DNA of 63,544 nt, taken from positions 1 to 63,544 of the forward strand of contig CAYTIH010000009.1 in the NCBI GenBank assembly GCA_964437825.1. The letters are read 5' to 3'. This stretch comes from JBJFCE01 sp964437825 (GTDB lineage: Bacteria > Bacillota > Clostridia > Lachnospirales > Lachnospiraceae). This document shows, piece by piece, positions 60,528 to 63,544 of the stretch; the stretch's first letter is position 1; every line of letters begins with the position of its first letter. The notes beneath the pieces were generated by a model. The model ran no database searches. It was given only the letters and a program-made list of their open reading frames with translations, and had not been told where the DNA came from. A program made the translations under genes and the position numbers.

Positions 60528-62180
60528 TTATCCCATGGAATTAATCAGGTTTTCCAATAATTCATTCACTGCATTAATATATCTGCTGGACGCATTATAC
60601 GCATTCTGGAATTGAATCATATAGGTCAATTCTTCATCCGTAGATACGCCGTGAATCTGCTGTCTGGCATCTTCCGTCGCAGATACCGTAGCTTCCTGGT
60701 CCTCGACCAGTTTTTTATAAACATAACCACCGTTAATGACCTGAATTACAAGATTGTTATAATAATCGGAAAAATTTGCCGGTGTTGTTAAATTGGGATT
60801 CAAAATATGAATTTCGGCGTCAAAAGCGTCCGCAAGCTTGGCAGTCGTCTCATAATCCGCTGAATCATCCGGTCTGACAAAGGACAGTAACGACGGCTGC
60901 TTGAGCAGGTTCGCATTCATAATAATATTACCCACCGTATACAGCGTTTCAGCCCTTTCGGGATCTTCCTCGACCTTCTCCCACTCGCCGGTATCTTCAT
61001 TCCAGGTATAATTATCCGTGGTGCCTTTTTCAAACAACTGTATCGGACTTCCGTCCGCGTTGCATAAATACCCGCTGGCAGGATCGGAAGCTTCTGCGAG
61101 AATATCATTCATACCGGTTACAATGTTATGAATCAGCTGATCGAATTCTGCCTGAACATTCATGATCAGCGATCTGGAAATGCCGTCATACTTATCCTCT
61201 GCCAGATCGGTATAATTCGCTCTGTGATCCCCTCTTGCGTAAAGTAATCCTTCCAGCTTTCCGACATCCGTATTAATTATGGAGGAAATCTCTCTGTCCG
61301 TGTTCACTACTTTCGCGTTGGAAATATCAATTACCGTATCGCCGTTCTCATCCACGGTTTTCGTTGCCATTTGCGGCCAGTACGGGGTATAGAAGCCCTC
61401 CAAATCCTTATCGAGTGCGATTTCAAACACCTGATCCCTGGTTACAAAATCCATATCCTCTATCCTGACCTTAATATTGCCGAAAGAATCTTCGGAATAA
61501 GACATATTGCAAAGCGCTCCGAGCTCATCCAGATAGTAATTTCTCTGGTCTCTTAAATCGTTTGCACTCTCTTTGCCGCCGCACTCAATTTTCAGAATTT
61601 CTTTGTTTAATTCATAAATCGCATTCCCATACTGATTAATTAAATCAACATTCTTCTGAATCTGGGTGTTTAAGTTGTCCTGATAAGAATTCAGTTCTTC
61701 GCGAATCGTATCCGCCTGATTGATAAACTGGGACGCACGCTGTACCAGAAGTCCCTGGTTTACCGCACTCTCAGGATTCTTTGACAATTCCTGAACAGCA
61801 CTCCAGAGATTGTCTATTACCTTCTGAAATGAATTCTCGGCAGGCGCCGGCTCACCCAGTATATTTTCTATTTGTAAAAGGGTACTGTAAGAAACTTCAT
61901 AAAAAGCACTCCGGCCGGACTCCTTACGGTAAGTCAGGTCCAAAAACGTATCCCTTACCTGCCTGGTCGAAGTGTATACGACGCCAAGTCCAATCTGATT
62001 GTTGGAAATGGCCTTATAATTAACTTTGACAGTATTGTACGACATATCGCCAAACAGTATCTGCTGTCTGGTATATCCTGTCGTATCCGCATTAGAAACA
62101 TTATGTGCAGTTGTGTTCAGAGCATTCTGGTGCGTCTGCAAACCGGATGCTCCCACATAAAGAGCACTCATTAATGACAT
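60528..62180 (-). CDS. flgK: Flagellar hook-associated protein FlgK (HAP1), first copy
   Basis: 550 residues. SLMSALYVGASGLQTHQNALN, NVSNADTTGYTRQQ and the C-terminal DEELTYMIQFQNAYNASSRYI are standard FlgK features. It lies after flgN, the usual flgK position, and 13 bases before the second flgK. It may be the canonical HAP1, with the other a duplicate. Confidence 0.92.
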   Translation of the reverse strand: MSLMSALYVGASGLQTHQNALNTTAHNVSNADTTGYTRQQILFGDMSYNTVKVNYKAISNNQIGLGVVYTSTRQVRDTFLDLTYRKESGRSAFYEVSYSTLLQIENILGEPAPAENSFQKVIDNLWSAVQELSKNPESAVNQGLLVQRASQFINQADTIREELNSYQDNLNTQIQKNVDLINQYGNAIYELNKEILKIECGGKESANDLRDQRNYYLDELGALCNMSYSEDSFGNIKVRIEDMDFVTRDQVFEIALDKDLEGFYTPYWPQMATKTVDENGDTVIDISNAKVVNTDREISSIINTDVGKLEGLLYARGDHRANYTDLAEDKYDGISRSLIMNVQAEFDQLIHNIVTGMNDILAEASDPASGYLCNADGSPIQLFEKGTTDNYTWNEDTGEWEKVEEDPERAETLYTVGNIIMNANLLKQPSLLSFVRPDDSADYETTAKLADAFDAEIHILNPNLTTPANFSDYYNNLVIQVINGGYVYKKLVEDQEATVSATEDARQQIHGVSTDEELTYMIQFQNAYNASSRYINAVNELLENLINSMG

Positions 62181-62203
62181 AAAACTACCGCCTTTGTTAT
62201 GAA

Positions 62204-62725
62204 CTACTGTTTGGCATCAAAGACACCGCTAAAGGATCCTCCATACGCATTTCCTGCATTCTCCGCGTTCTTCGTATAGTCCGCCGTTTCAGGTGCAGAT
62301 CTCATTGCCTGTAACAGATTCAGATTAAAATCCACCATTCCCAGCGAATCCTCGATCAAAATTTTATTATGTTCGTTAATTCTGACCATTTCTCTGACCG
62401 TCGTCTGAAGCCTGTCATAAATTTCAGCTAATTTCTTCTGCTCCTCCGGCCTTTGTGCCAGGAGTTCGATAATATTGGTTATTTTCAGCTGCGTAACATC
62501 CTTGTTCATAACGTCGGCAATATCAACAGTGGTCTCTTTGCGTTCCTTATCAAGCAAATTGATCCTGTTTACCACGTTTTGTTCCTCATCCGTGATCTTT
62601 TCAAGTTCTTCAATGTTGCCGGCTACAATTACCGGCGTTTTTTTTCTGGATAATTCCAGCAGGCTGTCATATTCAGAGCATTCCCTGTCCAATACATCCA
62701 ATAAGTTTTCCATTAAGCTTGCCAC
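62204..62725 (-). CDS. flgN: FlgN family flagellar chaperone
   Basis: About 173 residues, helical, with ASLMENLLDVLDRECSEYDSL near the start and a segment LEKITDEEQNVVNRINLLDKE typical of FlgN, which escorts FlgK and FlgL to the export gate. A GTG start at 62725 is chosen since GGAGG lies 7 bases before it; the frame is open further upstream to 62788. Between flgM and flgK as in Bacillus. Confidence 0.83.
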   Translation of the reverse strand: MASLMENLLDVLDRECSEYDSLLELSRKKTPVIVAGNIEELEKITDEEQNVVNRINLLDKERKETTVDIADVMNKDVTQLKITNIIELLAQRPEEQKKLAEIYDRLQTTVREMVRINEHNKILIEDSLGMVDFNLNLLQAMRSAPETADYTKNAENAGNAYGGSFSGVFDAKQ

Positions 62726-62829
62726 TGGAATTCCTCCTAAGCCCGGCAGATTTTCCGCCCGAAGTCCTATGTTCGCCAGGCAGGTCAAGCATGCCCTGTC
62801 GGCTTATGATTCACGCATACCTGCAGCGT

Positions 62830-63105
62830 CTACAGAACCTGACGGTATGCATTCCATAATTTATCCGCAAAATCTTCACTGCTTACTTCGTAAGTACCAT
62901 TTTGAATCCGGCTCTTAATAGATGCAGTTAATTCCTCACGGATGTCAGCGCTGTCTGCTACGGCTTGCTTCGCAGTCTGGAAATCCTTTCCCAGGCTTGA
63001 GATCTGTACCTGATCAGCACGGCTTGCTGCTGCCTTGCTTTGTACCTGTTTGGTTTTCTTGGTGTTATATACCTGCTGAACCTGTGCATAAGCTTCTACA
63101 CGCAT
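62830..63105 (-). CDS. flgM: Anti-sigma-28 factor FlgM
   Basis: 91 residues. The C-terminal sigma-binding part (VQISSLGKDFQTAKQAV, REELTASIKSRIQNGTYEVSSEDFADKL) is typical. FlgM holds SigD inactive until the hook is complete and is then exported. First gene of the late flagellar operon, with an excellent SigD promoter, giving the expected feedback. AGGAGG precedes the ATG. Confidence 0.92.
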   Translation of the reverse strand: MRVEAYAQVQQVYNTKKTKQVQSKAAASRADQVQISSLGKDFQTAKQAVADSADIREELTASIKSRIQNGTYEVSSEDFADKLWNAYRQVL

Positions 63106-63144
63106 ACTTGCCGCCTCCTTCCATGGATTCTTGTTACATATTCT

Positions 63145-63171
63145 TTATCGGCGAGATTTTGAGTTTCTTTA
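63145..63171 (-). promoter_or_regulatory. SigD promoter of the flgM operon
   Basis: TAAA (63168-63171), exactly 15 bases, GCCGATAA (63145-63152) on the minus strand; a perfect match to the flagellar sigma consensus. Confidence 0.88.
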
Positions 63172-63323
63172 GAGGCGTTTGTAAAATTTTATTTTTATCC
63201 GTGCATACTCTGACTTACTTCATCATTGCTTTGATTGGATTTACCTTCGCCGCTTCAGCCTTAATATCGAAAATATTCTCTTTCATATAAATCCCCATTC
63301 CGGAGCGTCAGCAACGGGGCGGC

Positions 63324-63349
63324 GGGAAATCCGCGAAAGCGGTTTCCCG
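63324..63349. repeat. Dispersed palindromic repeat, copy B
   Basis: GGGAAATCCGC-gaaa-GCGGTTTCCC, an inverted and GC-richer version of the element at 17303-17328. It lies between flgM and the partial gene at the right edge and may serve as that gene's terminator. Confidence 0.6.
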
Positions 63350-63390
63350 GCTGACATCTATTAACACAAAATCTTCCGCGTATACAATAC

Positions 63391-63544
63391 TTAAAAGGTC
63401 CTTGTATCTCCTTTTATTTCACATTCCGCGCCTGTCAATACTCCGGTTATCTTATCTTTCTGATAGATCGGCACCGCAAAAATCAGCTGCGGTACATCAG
63501 TCTCATCGTCCAGATTATCTTCTGCTGCTTTGTTTTTATCATAC
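63391..63544 (-). CDS. 3 prime end of a cache-like sensor domain gene (partial)
   Basis: The minus strand is open from the window edge to a TAA at 63391, about 50 residues. The stretch PQLIFAVPIYQKDKITGVLTGAE resembles the ligand-binding part of a Cache sensor domain as in chemoreceptors or diguanylate cyclases. The stop falls directly after it, before any signalling domain, so the gene may be truncated or carry the sensor at its end. The rest lies outside the window. Confidence 0.5.
   Translation of the reverse strand, partial: YDKNKAAEDNLDDETDVPQLIFAVPIYQKDKITGVLTGAECEIKGDTRTF

Noticed and set aside
1..63544. tRNA or rRNA genes
   Set aside because: No tRNA-like cloverleaf or rRNA sequence was recognised on either strand; a tRNA-Trp sometimes found near secE is absent here.

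Overview
The window is chromosomal DNA from a motile, low-to-mid-GC Gram-positive anaerobe. The order rpmG-secE-nusG-rplK-rplA-rplJ-rplL-rpoB, the C+ type L33, the fliW-csrA pair beside flagellin, SigD-type promoters and the overall protein character all suggest a Clostridia member close to Lachnospiraceae. That placement is an inference; no rRNA or tRNA gene is present. Most genes lie on the minus strand.

Region 1 (1-6530, minus) is the ribosomal/RNA polymerase block. It carries an rpmG promoter, a probable L1-binding leader before rplK, an L10 leader with attenuator before rplJ, an rplL-rpoB intergenic hairpin, and rpoB running off the left edge. Region 2 (6798-16000) is mixed: an orphan FliD-like gene (plus), a fused CMP-nonulosonate synthetase/HAD phosphatase, a Maf motility-associated glycosyltransferase, a biotin-dependent carboxyltransferase, UDP-galactopyranose mutase, a YgjP-type metalloprotein and glucose-1-phosphate cytidylyltransferase. 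Region 3 (16000-24900) is AT-rich and rearranged. It holds palindrome clusters and gene remnants, a 3-amino-sugar pair (FdtA-like isomerase and DegT aminotransferase), a radical SAM protein, a GT2, a tyrosine recombinase cassette inside 155-bp inverted repeats, and a large CBS/citrate-lyase-ligase-like protein. A fragment of that last gene lies in inverted orientation on the far side of the cassette.

Region 4 (24900-48700, minus) is a tightly packed run of glycan genes of about 24 kb: NeuB-cupin, an HTH protein, a CDP-glycerol-type transferase, many GT2/GT4 enzymes, an IspD/TarI-like cytidylyltransferase, SDR epimerases, a sialyltransferase-like protein, kinase-like proteins, a second citrate-lyase-ligase-like protein and an RmlC-like epimerase. 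Its first gene, neuB, is preceded by a flagellar sigma (SigD) promoter match, and a G8 tract breaks one kinase-like gene in a way one extra G would repair. Region 5 (48730-63105, minus) is a second Maf transferase with a small partner gene, flagellin, and the late flagellar set flgM-flgN-flgK-flgK-flgL-fliW-csrA / flaG-fliD-fliS-fliT / fliC, with SigD promoters before flgM, flaG, fliC and probably the Maf2 pair. A cache-like gene end lies at the right edge.

Reading the parts together, regions 2, 4 and 5 look like one flagellin-glycosylation system. Nonulosonate synthesis and activation (NeuB, NeuA), two Maf transferases and a long glycan assembly run are tied to flagellin by location and by a shared sigma-D signature, with several candidate on/off switches (G8 tract, inverted-repeat recombinase cassette, duplicated gene pieces). 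The switching and the co-transcription of the whole run are inferences from sequence.
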